A stretch of DNA of 64,000 nucleotides from Oscillatoriales cyanobacterium (lineage in GTDB: Bacteria > Cyanobacteriota > Cyanobacteriia > Cyanobacteriales > Microcoleaceae), in assembly GCA_004292955.1 (NCBI GenBank), contig RDXX01000043.1:1-64000 (forward strand), given 5' to 3'. The stretch's first letter is position 1, and each line of letters begins with the position of its first letter. A program made the position numbers and the translations under genes. Below the pieces are notes generated by a model that was not told the DNA's origin, did no database searches, and saw only the letters and a list, made by a program, of their open reading frames with translations. Positions 1 through 8,794 of this stretch are shown piece after piece.

Positions 1-63
1 ATCCCTGCGCTGCTGACAGATATTGTTTGTGAACCCGCCCTTACAGGTCTTTTTGATATCAAC

Positions 64-234
64 CTAGCCCCGATCGTGCTTGGCAATTACCCAAATAGCG
101 TGAACAACGCCGGGAATAAATCCCAAAAATGTCAGAACCAGGTTGATCCAAAAATCACCTCCAATTCCGACGGTCAAAAATACGCCCAGCGGGGGAATAA
201 AAATTGCAGCGACTATGCGGATTAAACTGCCCAT
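64..234 (-). CDS. Pmp3/YqaE (UPF0057) family small membrane protein
   Basis: A 56-residue reading frame starts at an ATG (complement of 232-234) and ends at a TAG. It encodes two hydrophobic segments, roughly residues 3-24 and 28-50. The first carries the FIPPLGVF motif and the second the FLGFIPGVVHAIWVI pattern that define the Pmp3/YqaE family. Family members are tiny two-helix inner-membrane proteins linked to membrane potential and salt or cold stress; that role is family knowledge. The length is normal for the family. It ends 40 bases downstream of the aminopropyltransferase gene on the same strand, so the two may share a transcript. Confidence 0.9.
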   Translation of the reverse strand: MGSLIRIVAAIFIPPLGVFLTVGIGGDFWINLVLTFLGFIPGVVHAIWVIAKHDRG

Positions 235-273
235 GTGAGTTACTCCAAACGACTTTTCTCTTTCAATTTAACT

Positions 274-1218
274 TCACTGACCGACAGACCCTTTCCCGAA
301 AAATTTAGGCGGTGCTGCGATCGTGTAAACTTCGGTTTCCTCGGCGATTACTTTTCGTAAGTGACCGGGAACTTGCATCAGTCCCAACAGTGTAATCCCG
401 TCTAACATCCGCAACCCACCAATTGTTTTGTCGGCGAGCAATTTGTCGGTAACTTCAGGTTCTGGCCGCGTGTTTATTTCTTGGCTGGAAGCTACCGCAA
501 AACCCCAAGGAGCTCCGTAGGTAGAAATAAAGCTGGTGCAGGATTGAACGTTGGGGAAAACCGATTTCAGGGTGTTGACAATGCGGGCGTGCATTTTCAT
601 TTCTGCTGGAGAAACGGGGCCCGCTTGCACTACGAAATACCCGTTAGGTGACAGTATTTTGCGGACTTTCTCAAAATACTCCTTGGTAAACAACTGGAAA
701 GATGGGCCTTCTTCAATGGGATCGGATAAGTCGGAAATCACAATATCCCAATCGTTATCTGTGTTGTCTAAATAGTCCAAAGCGTCGCCGATTACTACTT
801 CGGAACGGGGGTCGTCAAAGGCGTTTTGGTGCATTTCTGGCAGGTGTTCGCGGCAAGCTTCTACTACTTCGCCGTCAATATCTACCATCACTACTTTTTC
901 AACACTTTTCCAGCGCAACACTTCTCTAATTGTAGCTCCTTCGCCACCGCCGAGAACTAGCACTTTTTTGGGCGAACCGTGAGCAATCATGGCTGGGTGC
1001 ACGAGGGGTTCGTGGTACAGAAACTCGTCGCCCGTACAAGATTGCCATTTCCCGTCCAAAACTAAGCCTTTGCCGTAGGTGCCGGTTTGAACTACGTACA
1101 TTTCCTGATAGGCTGTTTTTTTGTAAGCGAGCACGCCGATGATGCCGTGAACGTAAATATCCCAAGGGGTAATGTACTCGCTCATCCAAAAGTCTGCACG
1201 GACTTCGCTACCTGACAT
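274..1218 (-). CDS. speE: Polyamine aminopropyltransferase (spermidine/thermospermine synthase-like)
   Basis: This 314-residue protein belongs to the spermidine synthase family, which moves an aminopropyl group from decarboxylated S-adenosylmethionine onto a polyamine in the cytoplasm. The N-terminal tetramerisation region (about 1-65) precedes a Rossmann fold with the GGGEGATIREVLRW cofactor motif near residue 90 and an acidic MVDIDGEVVEACREHLP strand-helix. The catalytic loop reads DLSDPIEEGP, followed by LFTKEYFEKV; this resembles thermospermine synthases (DLADP...EGGP) more than the DSSDP loop of classical SpeE. The ATG has a GGGAGAG ribosome-binding site about seven bases upstream. The product (spermidine, thermospermine or another triamine) cannot be fixed from sequence. 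No speD or arginine decarboxylase lies nearby. Confidence 0.9.
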   Translation of the reverse strand: MSGSEVRADFWMSEYITPWDIYVHGIIGVLAYKKTAYQEMYVVQTGTYGKGLVLDGKWQSCTGDEFLYHEPLVHPAMIAHGSPKKVLVLGGGEGATIREVLRWKSVEKVVMVDIDGEVVEACREHLPEMHQNAFDDPRSEVVIGDALDYLDNTDNDWDIVISDLSDPIEEGPSFQLFTKEYFEKVRKILSPNGYFVVQAGPVSPAEMKMHARIVNTLKSVFPNVQSCTSFISTYGAPWGFAVASSQEINTRPEPEVTDKLLADKTIGGLRMLDGITLLGLMQVPGHLRKVIAEETEVYTIAAPPKFFGKGSVGQ

Positions 1219-1919
1219 TCAATACTCTCCCAATGTGAACTGCTGTGTCGATTTTCTCGCAAGTATTAATTCCTACCATAAAATGGCGCTGGTGTGTAAG
1301 TGCGATCGACACATGGGAGTTATAGCCTTTCCATCTCCCATATGAGGTACTCATGGACATTGGGCAAACAGGGCATTTGGCAAACAGGGCATTTGGCAAA
1401 CAGGGCATTTGGCATTGGGATACCTCAACTTGCATATCCACAATCTCACCGCGACGCACCTGACAAACTCTCTGCGGTGTAAATAATCATCCGTTTCACT
1501 CTTTCCCAACACTTCTTTTATCGCAAAACTCGATCGCAATGCTATTCATATCATTTATAACAAATCGTGCTACAAAACAATTGTTGGGCTTGCTCTACCC
1601 GATGGGTAAGGTGCGTCGCTATCAGATTTGCAATTCAATGCCAGTAATTTATCGCAAGCGACACATCCTACGAATACTTTTATCGCAAAACTTTATAAAA
1701 CTGGTGTTAATACTTGTACCCACGCAGGTTGGCTACAAAGTTGTTGGTCACAGGTTATTTGTTGCAGGGCAATTATTCACTTTCAAGTCGCTGCTAGAAG
1801 TTGGCGATCGGTGTTTATATTGAATATATTGGTCAATATTGGCGATCGCACCACCTGAACTTAAGTGCTGACCAACAAGTATAATTTACTAATCAATAAG
1901 CAGGAGCTTACCTAAGTAT
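1219..1919. other. Intergenic region with repeats, no supported gene
   Basis: About 700 bases lie between the divergent aminopropyltransferase and binding-protein genes. They contain the 16-bp tandem repeat listed separately, flanked by short GAGGTAC...ATACCTC arms that resemble the palindromic elements at 5175 and 13985. Two copies of a TTTTATCGCAAAACT stretch occur near 1517 and 1679. Open frames here (for example 1539-1823) are short, lack a ribosome-binding site and resemble no family I know. The last 60 bases probably hold the promoter of the downstream gene; AGGAG occurs about 14 bases before its ATG. Confidence 0.5.
1361..1419. repeat. 16-bp tandem repeat, about 3.5 copies
   Basis: The unit gggcatttggcaaaca is repeated head to tail, with a truncated first copy and a last copy ending in ggcattggg. 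It is the same class of short tandem repeat seen throughout the window. Confidence 0.85.
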
Positions 1920-2939
1920 ATGCTGAAAAATCTTCTGATGTTTGACCTCAAGTTTTGGAAAAAAGTGAGCCGGAAACTAAAAAGCTTTATGCTTGGCATT
2001 GCGACAGTCACCCTGTGTACAGTGATATTAGCTAGTTGCACTAAAGCAGAAGCCCCTTTGCGAGTCGGTGCCAATGTTTGGCCTGGCTATGAAACTCTGT
2101 ACTTGGCTCGCAGTTTAGGGTACTATGACAATACTCCTATTCGATTAGTAGATTACCCTTCAGGTACAGAAGAGGTACGAGCCTATCGAAATGGAGAAAT
2201 TGAAGCAGCGGGCATATCCATCGACCAAGCTTTGGTATTGGCAGCAACCAATCCCGACGTAAAGATTGTAGTTGTAATGGATTTTTCTAACGGTGGGGAT
2301 GTGATTCTCGGCAAACCAGAGATTCCAAATTTGCAAGGCTTAAAAAACCGACCAGTAGGCGTCGAATCTACTGCACTAGGAGCATTCATAATTACCCGTG
2401 CCTTAGAACAAAAAGGTATGTCACCTAAAGATATCAAAATTGTTTCTTTAGGAGTATCGGAACATGAACGAGCTTTTAAAGATGGAAAGGTAGATGCTGT
2501 TGTTACCTTTGGATATGCTCGGACAAAGCTGCTAGCAGTAGGCGCAAAACAACTGTTTGATAGTTCGCAAATCCCCGGTGAAATTGTCGATGTTCTGATA
2601 GTACGCGACGATGTAATTAACAAGCAGCCCAAGGCTTTGCAGGCTTTAGTTGACGGTCGGTTTCGCGCCCTAGATTACTTGACAAAAAATCCCCAGGATG
2701 CTGCTAGTCGCATAGCTCCCCGTACAGGAGTGACTCCAGAACAATTCTTAGAATCTTTAAAAGGGCTGAGCAGTCCAAGCCTCCAAGAAAATCAAAAGTT
2801 ACTAGGGAAAACAGATCCGTCATTGCTGAATGGCGTCAAGCGATTGTCTCAAGTGATGCTAGAAAACAAGTTGCTGCCAAAAGCTGTAAATCCTGCTCCT
2901 TTGTTGGACGACAGATTGGTCAAGAAAGTGAAATATTGA
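1920..2939 (+). CDS. ABC-type solute-binding lipoprotein (NMT1/SsuA/TauA-like)
   Basis: The 339-residue protein has a lysine-rich N-terminus, a hydrophobic stretch and a lipobox ending LASC, so Cys40 is the probable lipidation site. The mature part starts APLRVGANVWPGYETLYLAR and follows the two-lobed periplasmic binding fold of the nitrate/sulfonate/taurine/thiamine-precursor group (NMT1/SsuA-like); motifs include YPSGTEEVRAY, GVESTALGAFI and the AVVTFGYA hinge region. Such proteins normally feed an ABC importer, but no permease or ATPase lies here. The next gene, 120 bases downstream on the same strand, is a membrane sensor kinase with an extracytoplasmic domain. I infer that the protein may present its ligand to the kinase. 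ATG codons at residues 7 and 24 are alternative starts. The ligand is unknown. Confidence 0.85.
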   Translation: MLKNLLMFDLKFWKKVSRKLKSFMLGIATVTLCTVILASCTKAEAPLRVGANVWPGYETLYLARSLGYYDNTPIRLVDYPSGTEEVRAYRNGEIEAAGISIDQALVLAATNPDVKIVVVMDFSNGGDVILGKPEIPNLQGLKNRPVGVESTALGAFIITRALEQKGMSPKDIKIVSLGVSEHERAFKDGKVDAVVTFGYARTKLLAVGAKQLFDSSQIPGEIVDVLIVRDDVINKQPKALQALVDGRFRALDYLTKNPQDAASRIAPRTGVTPEQFLESLKGLSSPSLQENQKLLGKTDPSLLNGVKRLSQVMLENKLLPKAVNPAPLLDDRLVKKVKY

Positions 2940-3059
2940 TCGATTATAATTCTAGTTAGTCGGGAACAAATATGAGTTTTAAGTGACTATTGATTTGCAT
3001 ATTTTGGGTTGAAATTAGCAACAACAATCTAGGAACTCAAATTTATATCATTTCTAACT

Positions 3060-5165
3060 ATGAAACAATTCCCTTTTTCTCTACGTTTATCAATTCCTTT
3101 AATCCTGTTGACTTTCGGCAGTTTGCTGGGTTTATTTTCTTTTGAACGAGAGGTACATCAGTCGTATCGGCGGCAAGAAGAAAAAGGAATTAACGATTTA
3201 AAGTTTTCTGCAAATCAAATCTCAGGAATGCTGGAATATTTGTACCGCAGAGGAGATGTTGAGCAAGTGGAAATCGCAATTAGCAAGTTGGGTAGCGAGC
3301 GAAATATCCGCTTAGCGTTGCTTTGTGATGAAAATAACCGAGTAATTTTGGCAACCCGTTACGAATTGCGGAATCACCCGATCGCCGAAATCTCGTTACC
3401 TAACTATTTGCCAGAAGAATTTTTCAAAGTTCGGGAAAAGATGTCAGGAGAAGTCAAGCTTGCTCAAAATAAAGAGAGTACCTGGGCAATTTATCCGGTT
3501 TTGTTGGGGGCCCAGCCGGGAGAAGTTCGCCCTTCGAGAGTCGGCATTCTTTTGGTAGAGTATGATATTTTGTTATTCAAGCAGCAATCTTATGCAGATA
3601 CTTTGCAGCGATCGGCCGAAACGAGTATTGGGTTAGCTGTATTTTGCATAATTGTCTGGTTGTTTTTCGATCGAACCTTGACAGGGCGGGCTGCGAGGCT
3701 GGTAGCAGCGAGCAATAGCTTCAGCCAAGGAAAATTGGACGCGCGCGCGCAACTGGGAGGATCTGATGAACTTGCTCAGATTGCGGCCGCTTTTAACCAA
3801 ATGGGCGATCGCATTCAGTCTGATACGGAGGTGCTCCAAGACAGCGAGAAACGTTTCAGAAGCTTGGTTTCCAATCTCCCGGGTGCGGTTTATCGATGGG
3901 TATTCGATGCCGACTGGACGATCGAGTTTATCAGTGATGCGATCGCAGATATTTCGGGCTACTCCGCCACCGATTTTATTGACAATCGAGTGCGAAGTTT
4001 TAACAGTATCATCCATGCTGAAGATGCAGCAATGGTACAGAAGATTATCGATAAAAGAATCTTGAAAAAACGGGATTATATCATCGAGTACCGCATTATT
4101 AGAGCGGATAGGACTGTGAGATGGGTGTCAGACAAAGGTCAAGGCATATTTAATGAAAACGGCGATCTTCTCTGGCTTGACGGAGTAATCTTTGACATCA
4201 CCAAGCGCAAGCACGCTGAGGCAGAAATGCGTCAAATTTTAGAACTTAAGGATAAACTTGCGGCTACTGCTACTGCTCAATCTAAACAACTCAAACAAAC
4301 TCTGCAAGATTTACAGAAAACCCAGGCTCAACTAATTCAAACAGAAAAAATGTCTTCCCTCGGTCAAATGATCGCTGGTGTAGCCCACGAGATTAATAAC
4401 CCTGTTAATTTCATTCACGCCAATCTTTCTCACGTTAGTACCTACAGTCACAACCTATTAAGTTTAATCGATTTGTACCAGCAGGAATATCCGAATCCTA
4501 AGGCGGAAATTGCAGATTTGATTGAAGATAGCGATCTGGAGTTTGTCGGCGAGGATCTGCCGAAAATATTGTCTTCAATGAAAGTGGGTACTAATCGCAT
4601 TCGTGAAATTGTACTAAGTTTGCGAAACTTCTCTCGCTTGGATGAATCAGACCTCAAACCAGTGAATATTCATCAAGGACTTGATAGCACGCTTTTGATT
4701 TTACAGAGTGCTGTCAAAGCCAAACCCAATTTTAAGGAGATTGAGATTGTCAAAGATTATGGAGATTTGCCACTCATTGAATGTTATGCGGGGCAGCTAA
4801 ATCAAGTATTTATGAATATTTTGAGTAATTCTATATATGCTTTGCACAATCCCGAAAATCACGATTCCCAAAAACATCAAGCTCACTCTCAAGGTCAGAT
4901 TATAATTAGTACATTTATTTCAAAAAACAATTTGGTAAAAATCAGTATTAAGGATAATGGGCCGGGAATAGATGACGCAGTGAAAACAAAAATTTTTGAC
5001 CCTTTCTTTACGACAAAACCAGTGGGTACAGGTACAGGTTTGGGGCTATCAATTAGCTATCAAATTGTGGTGGACAAACACGGCGGGAGGTTGGAGTGCA
5101 TATCGACAGTGGGAGAAGGGACTGAATTTGCGATCGAGATTCCGATCGCCAAATCCCGCAGTTAA
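3060..5165 (+). CDS. Membrane sensor histidine kinase (HAMP-PAS-HisKA-HATPase)
   Basis: The 701-residue protein has a transmembrane helix at about residues 8-27, an extracytoplasmic sensor region to about 185 and a second helix at about 187-204. A HAMP linker (about 205-258), a PAS domain with PAC tail (about 265-385), a coiled coil (about 388-425) and a kinase core follow. The phosphoacceptor is His443 in the block GQMIAGVAHEINNPVNF. The HATPase domain shows the N, G1 (DNGPGI) and G2 (GTGLGLSI) boxes. This H-box is typical of cyanobacterial kinases. There is no receiver domain in the protein and no regulator gene adjacent. The solute-binding lipoprotein upstream is the likeliest partner for the extracytoplasmic domain (inference). 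Confidence 0.9.
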   Translation: MKQFPFSLRLSIPLILLTFGSLLGLFSFEREVHQSYRRQEEKGINDLKFSANQISGMLEYLYRRGDVEQVEIAISKLGSERNIRLALLCDENNRVILATRYELRNHPIAEISLPNYLPEEFFKVREKMSGEVKLAQNKESTWAIYPVLLGAQPGEVRPSRVGILLVEYDILLFKQQSYADTLQRSAETSIGLAVFCIIVWLFFDRTLTGRAARLVAASNSFSQGKLDARAQLGGSDELAQIAAAFNQMGDRIQSDTEVLQDSEKRFRSLVSNLPGAVYRWVFDADWTIEFISDAIADISGYSATDFIDNRVRSFNSIIHAEDAAMVQKIIDKRILKKRDYIIEYRIIRADRTVRWVSDKGQGIFNENGDLLWLDGVIFDITKRKHAEAEMRQILELKDKLAATATAQSKQLKQTLQDLQKTQAQLIQTEKMSSLGQMIAGVAHEINNPVNFIHANLSHVSTYSHNLLSLIDLYQQEYPNPKAEIADLIEDSDLEFVGEDLPKILSSMKVGTNRIREIVLSLRNFSRLDESDLKPVNIHQGLDSTLLILQSAVKAKPNFKEIEIVKDYGDLPLIECYAGQLNQVFMNILSNSIYALHNPENHDSQKHQAHSQGQIIISTFISKNNLVKISIKDNGPGIDDAVKTKIFDPFFTTKPVGTGTGLGLSISYQIVVDKHGGRLECISTVGEGTEFAIEIPIAKSRS

Positions 5166-5204
5166 TCTAAGCTGTAGCCTTTCTCAGAAAGATGAGGTAC
5201 TAAT

Positions 5205-5254
5205 GGGCATGGGGCATAGGGCATAGGGCATAGGGCATAGGGCATAGGGCATAA
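5205..5254. repeat. Heptanucleotide tandem repeat (CATAGGG)n
   Basis: Head-to-tail gggcata units, about six, inside the palindromic element. The MITE at 5257 inserted into the last unit. Confidence 0.85.
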
Positions 5255-5256
5255 GA

Positions 5257-5380
5257 GGGTGCATCTGGCGCAAGGCAAATATATCCGTAGGGGCGAAGCA
5301 TGACCTCCGTCAATATGGGATTATAACTAATAACTTATATGCGGTCATGCTTCTTCAGGCTTCAAAAACCAGATGCACCC
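5257..5380. mobile_element. MITE family A, copy 1 (124 bp)
   Basis: The ends are perfect 12-bp inverted repeats, GGGTGCATCTGG and CCAGATGCACCC. A second inverted pair (GGGGCGAAGCATGACC near the left, GGTCATGCTTC near the right) makes most of the element palindromic. It is flanked by an exact 8-bp direct repeat, GCATAAGA (5249-5256 and 5381-5388), the mark of transposition. It has no coding capacity, so it must be mobilised in trans. Sister copies are at 30857-30978 (opposite orientation) and 35190-35311. Confidence 0.85.
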
Positions 5381-5530
5381 GCATAAGACTAGCGGGCATA
5401 CCTCACTTTTTTGAGAAAGGCTATATTTTTAGTTGACTAATTTACAGATATCGGCTAATGAAACGGCGCCGCGAGCAAAGTGTGTCAATTTGAGCTGCGA
5501 ATGTATTATCACTCTGCTGTCTGACTATTA

Positions 5531-5632
5531 GGATCTATATCCCCTCTAACCCCCTTAAAAAAGGGGAGTAGGGGGTGGGACAGGAGTATTCTCAAAGTCC
5601 CCCTTCTTAAGGGGGATTTAGGGGGATCTAGA
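5531..5632. repeat. Palindromic repeat with GATCTA...CCCCCTTAA arms
   Basis: Imperfect inverted arms rich in CCCCCTTAA/TTAAGGGGG face each other across a short spacer (left GGATCTATATCCCC, right GGGGGATCTAGAC). A relative forms the outer shell of the nested structure at 25185-25574. The location just upstream of priA means it may lie in that gene's leader. Confidence 0.7.
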
Positions 5633-5740
5633 CTAAGTTAGAAGCGAGATTTTTCAGGGATTTTAGTCTTAATAAGCTAAACTGAGGGATAATAAAAACT
5701 CCCTATGACCGCGGCTCCTCCTAGTTTGATGTGAAACCCT

Positions 5741-8302
5741 ATGTCTACTGTCACTTTTGGTTTATTAACCCCCTCCGCGGCAGAGGCCGGGGCATCCTAC
5801 GGTAGCAGCCAACCGCCGCAACGCCCCACCACATCGGCACAGTGGATCGAGGTGTTGGTGGACTCTCCTTTCAGGGGCGCGGGGGACTCGCCGGGGGAGG
5901 AAAACAAGTTATTTACCTATCGCTTACCTGCGGAATTGAACGTGCAGCCGGGGGATATTTTGAGTGTACCCTTTGGCAGCCAACAGGTAGGGGCGATCGC
6001 AATTCGGTTCGTTTCTCAACTGCCGGCAGACTTAGATCCGGGGCGGGTGAAAGATGTCGAAGATGTTGTCAGTACGGGCTTTTTTCCGCCTACTTACTGG
6101 CAATTGCTCGAACGAGTATCTGCTTATTATTGTACAACATTAATTCAAGTAATTAGAGCTTCGCTGCCACCCGGTTTGTTAAGCCGTTCCGTGCGCCGGA
6201 TTAGGTTAATTAAAGATGCTGTTTCTCCAAATGCCGAAACATTTTTGAATCCCGCCGCCAGTCAAATTTTGCAATTGCTGCAAGCTCAAAAAAAGGGCGA
6301 TTACACTTGGCAATACCTTCAGCGCCAAGTCAAGGGAAGTTATCGGGGATTGAAAGATTTATTGCAACGCGGTTGGGTAGAAAGTTATTTAGAACCGCCC
6401 AATCCTCCGAAACCACAACTCAAACCGGCAGTGATATTAATCCCCAGCGCCTTTGTCACGGATTTAACTAAGCGCCAACAAGAAGTATTGGAAGTTTTGC
6501 GGCGCGGCGGCGGTGAAATGTGGATGAATGATTTGCTGAGAATTTGCAGCGCGGGTGCTTCGGTTGTCAAAAATTTGGAACAGAAAGGTAGCGTTGTCAT
6601 CGATCAAAGGGAAGTTCTCAGGGGCGATCGCGGAATTGCTCAATTACCCGATGCACCGAAAAAGTTAACTCGTTTTCAAGCTGACGCTTTAGGGTTTATT
6701 AACAGTTTTTCGGGATTCCGTCAAGTGCTGTTGCACGGCGTTACCGGTTCTGGTAAGACTGAAGTGTATTTGCAGGCGATCGCCCCAATCCTCGCCAGTG
6801 GCAAATCCGCCCTCGTGCTCGTCCCGGAAATCGGGTTGACACCGCAACTGACAGACAGATTCCGCGCCCGGTTTGGCGAGCAAATTTGCGTGTACCACAG
6901 CGGGCTATCCGACGGCGAACGTTACGATACATGGCGGCAGATGCTCACAGGAACGCCACAAATTGTCATCGGCACGCGATCGGCCATTTTCGCACCATTA
7001 CCGCACCTCGGCTTAATTATCCTCGACGAAGAACACGACAGCAGCTTCAAACAAGACCAACCAGCGCCCTGCTACCACGCCCGCACCGTTGCCAAATGGC
7101 GCGCCGAATTAGAAAATTGTCCGTTAATTTTAGGTTCCGCAACGCCAGCTTTAGAGACGTTGGTAGGGACGCGCCGAGATTATCACTCGTTACCAACTAT
7201 CCATTATTTATCATTACCAACGCGCGTTTATTCCCGCCCGATGCCGCCCGTGGAAGTAGTGGATATGCGCCAAGAATTGCGGCAAGGGAACCGCTCAATT
7301 TTCAGCACTTCTTTGCAAAATGCCCTGGAACAATTGCAAGCAAGACAACAGCAAGGCATCCTATTTATTCACCGCAGAGGACACAGCACGTTTGTGTCTT
7401 GTCGGAGTTGTGGCTATGTGATGGAATGCCCGAATTGCGATGTTTCTCTATCTTATCACCAGGTCGGCGAAGGCACAGCAGAAATCCTGCGCTGTCACTA
7501 CTGCAACCACACGGAAAGACATCCTCAAAATTGTCCAGAATGCAGTTCTCCTTACTTCAAAAACTTCGGTAGCGGCACTCAGCGAGTGGAACAGGAATTA
7601 ACGAGATTGTTTCCAGAATTGCGGGCGATTCGGTTTGATAGCGATACTACTAGAAATAAGGGCGATCACCGCCGATTGTTAACTCAATTTGCGAATGGGG
7701 AAGCTGATATTTTACTTGGTACGCAAATGCTGACGAAGGGGTTAGATTTAGCTCAAGTTACATTGGTGGGAGTTGTGTCTGCTGATGGATTGCTGAATTT
7801 ATCGGATTATCGCGCCAGCGAACGGGCTTTTCAAACTTTAACTCAAGTTGCGGGCCGTGCGGGTAGAGGCGACGATCCGGGGCGGGTAATTATTCAAACT
7901 TACACTCCCGAACATCGAGTGGTTCAAGCTGTGAAGCGGCACGAATATACAAGTTTTGTGGAAACAGAATTAGCAGAAAGGGCGGCGCTGAATTATCCAC
8001 CTTCGGGGCGGTTGATTTTGTTGCGGTTGAGTAGTGTGGATGCGGCGGAGGTGGCGGTGACTGCGGTACAATTGGCGTCTGTTTGTCAACAGTATATCGA
8101 TCGACTTTCGGTGACTGGCTGCGAGATGTTGGGGCCTGCACCGGCGGCGATTATGCGGGTGGCGAACCGCTATCGGTGGCAGATTTTGCTGAAGTTACCT
8201 GTGGATGAGTCGCTGGATTTGTCGGATTTGGTCGGGTTGCGCGATCGTACGCCGCGTTCTGTTAGTCTGACTATTGATGTCGATCCGTTGAATTTTGGTT
8301 GA
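5741..8302 (+). CDS. priA: Primosomal replication protein N' (PriA helicase)
   Basis: PriA is a superfamily 2 3'-5' DNA helicase that recognises stalled forks and reloads the replisome. The 853-residue protein has an N-terminal DNA-binding domain that begins at about residue 35 (WIEVLVDSPF). The helicase core shows Walker A GVTGSGKTEVY near 332-342 and the DEEH box at 429-432. A cysteine-rich zinc insertion starts at C554/C557 (CRSCGYVMECPNC, then CHYC and CPEC), and the C-terminal helicase lobe contains GTQMLTKGLD and QVAGRAGRG. The first 35 residues are low-complexity and poorly conserved, so a later start is possible. It stands alone, flanked by repeats. Confidence 0.96.
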   Translation: MSTVTFGLLTPSAAEAGASYGSSQPPQRPTTSAQWIEVLVDSPFRGAGDSPGEENKLFTYRLPAELNVQPGDILSVPFGSQQVGAIAIRFVSQLPADLDPGRVKDVEDVVSTGFFPPTYWQLLERVSAYYCTTLIQVIRASLPPGLLSRSVRRIRLIKDAVSPNAETFLNPAASQILQLLQAQKKGDYTWQYLQRQVKGSYRGLKDLLQRGWVESYLEPPNPPKPQLKPAVILIPSAFVTDLTKRQQEVLEVLRRGGGEMWMNDLLRICSAGASVVKNLEQKGSVVIDQREVLRGDRGIAQLPDAPKKLTRFQADALGFINSFSGFRQVLLHGVTGSGKTEVYLQAIAPILASGKSALVLVPEIGLTPQLTDRFRARFGEQICVYHSGLSDGERYDTWRQMLTGTPQIVIGTRSAIFAPLPHLGLIILDEEHDSSFKQDQPAPCYHARTVAKWRAELENCPLILGSATPALETLVGTRRDYHSLPTIHYLSLPTRVYSRPMPPVEVVDMRQELRQGNRSIFSTSLQNALEQLQARQQQGILFIHRRGHSTFVSCRSCGYVMECPNCDVSLSYHQVGEGTAEILRCHYCNHTERHPQNCPECSSPYFKNFGSGTQRVEQELTRLFPELRAIRFDSDTTRNKGDHRRLLTQFANGEADILLGTQMLTKGLDLAQVTLVGVVSADGLLNLSDYRASERAFQTLTQVAGRAGRGDDPGRVIIQTYTPEHRVVQAVKRHEYTSFVETELAERAALNYPPSGRLILLRLSSVDAAEVAVTAVQLASVCQQYIDRLSVTGCEMLGPAPAAIMRVANRYRWQILLKLPVDESLDLSDLVGLRDRTPRSVSLTIDVDPLNFG

Positions 8303-8330
8303 TTGGGGATGGAAAAGCGAGAATCCCCAA
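8303..8330 (+). terminator. Stem-loop after priA
   Basis: TTGGGGAT (8303-8310) pairs with ATCCCCAA (8323-8330) directly after the priA stop codon. There is no U-tract, so it may act as a weak terminator or 3'-end stabiliser. Confidence 0.45.
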
Positions 8331-8333
8331 TAA

Positions 8334-8470
8334 GACGGCGGTTGAAACCGCGTCTACACAAACAATGTCCACCTCCGTGGACTGAAGAAAACAACGTAAT
8401 TTAAACGGCCGGGTCTTCAACCCGCGGAGGCGGGTTTTGTCTGTATAGACGCGGTTTCAACCGCCCGGTC
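8334..8470. repeat. Palindromic repeat (GGCGGTTGAAACCGCGTC arms)
   Basis: The left arm, gacggcggttgaaaccgcgt, and the right arm, acgcggtttcaaccgcccgg, are inverted around about 95 bases that themselves contain inverted GC-rich pieces. It separates priA from the antitoxin remnant and probably caused the truncation of the latter. Confidence 0.7.
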
Positions 8471-8478
8471 TTCTTTCA

Positions 8479-8619
8479 GAAAAAGACTTGGTTGATATTT
8501 TTTCTACTGAGTCTTTGGTGGCTGAGGTTTTGAATGGTAACAGGGAACTGACGGTGAGTCAAATTCAGAAATTAGCTGAGTTATTTCATTTATCGCCTGG
8601 GGCATTTAAGATGAATTAG
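8479..8619 (+). pseudogene. HigA-type antitoxin, C-terminal remnant
   Basis: An open frame without a usable start reads EKDLVDIFSTESLVAEVLNG and then a C-terminus ending HLSPGAFKMN and TAG. It matches the C-terminal helix-turn-helix half of HigA-type antitoxins; compare the intact HigA at 40639-41037, which has VVSEVVNGKRAISKAQAKAL and ends FKVSPSLFI. The N-terminal half is missing, replaced by the palindromic repeat ending at 8470. No matching toxin gene is visible. Confidence 0.7.
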
Positions 8620-8794
8620 AATCGTAGGGTGCGTCAGCTTCGACGATTGTGTAAATAATCGATCATCTCCAAACTGACGCACCTGATACCTATTTCACCC
8701 GGTGCGGATCTATGAGATTTTCGATATGCAAGGCGAGAGATTTTTAATTTCGACGCATCCTACAACTACTAAAATTGGTTTGTAGTGACTACTT
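8620..8794. repeat. GTAGGGTGCGTC repeat and spacer
   Basis: The motif tagggtgcgtcag (8632-8644) faces ctgacgcacctgatac (about 8677-8692) as inverted arms. Similar GGTGCGTC pieces occur near 1609 and 11200. No gene is seen here. Confidence 0.55.

Larger units (their letters stand above)
5175..5423. repeat. Palindromic element with 25-bp arms, invaded by a MITE
   Basis: The outer arms, 5175-5199 and 5399-5423, are inverted copies matching at 22 of 25 positions (TAGCCTTTCTCA...GAGGTA). Between them lie a CATAGGG tandem array and a 124-bp inserted element. A related palindrome with the same arms is at 13985-14089. Confidence 0.8.

Noticed and set aside
1208-1823. Open frames at 1208-1459 and 1539-1823 as genes
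   Set aside because: They run through tandem repeats or low-complexity DNA and lack a ribosome-binding site and family resemblance.
6886-7572. A 228-codon plus-strand frame within priA
   Set aside because: It is an out-of-frame reading of a well-conserved gene, with basic low-complexity composition.
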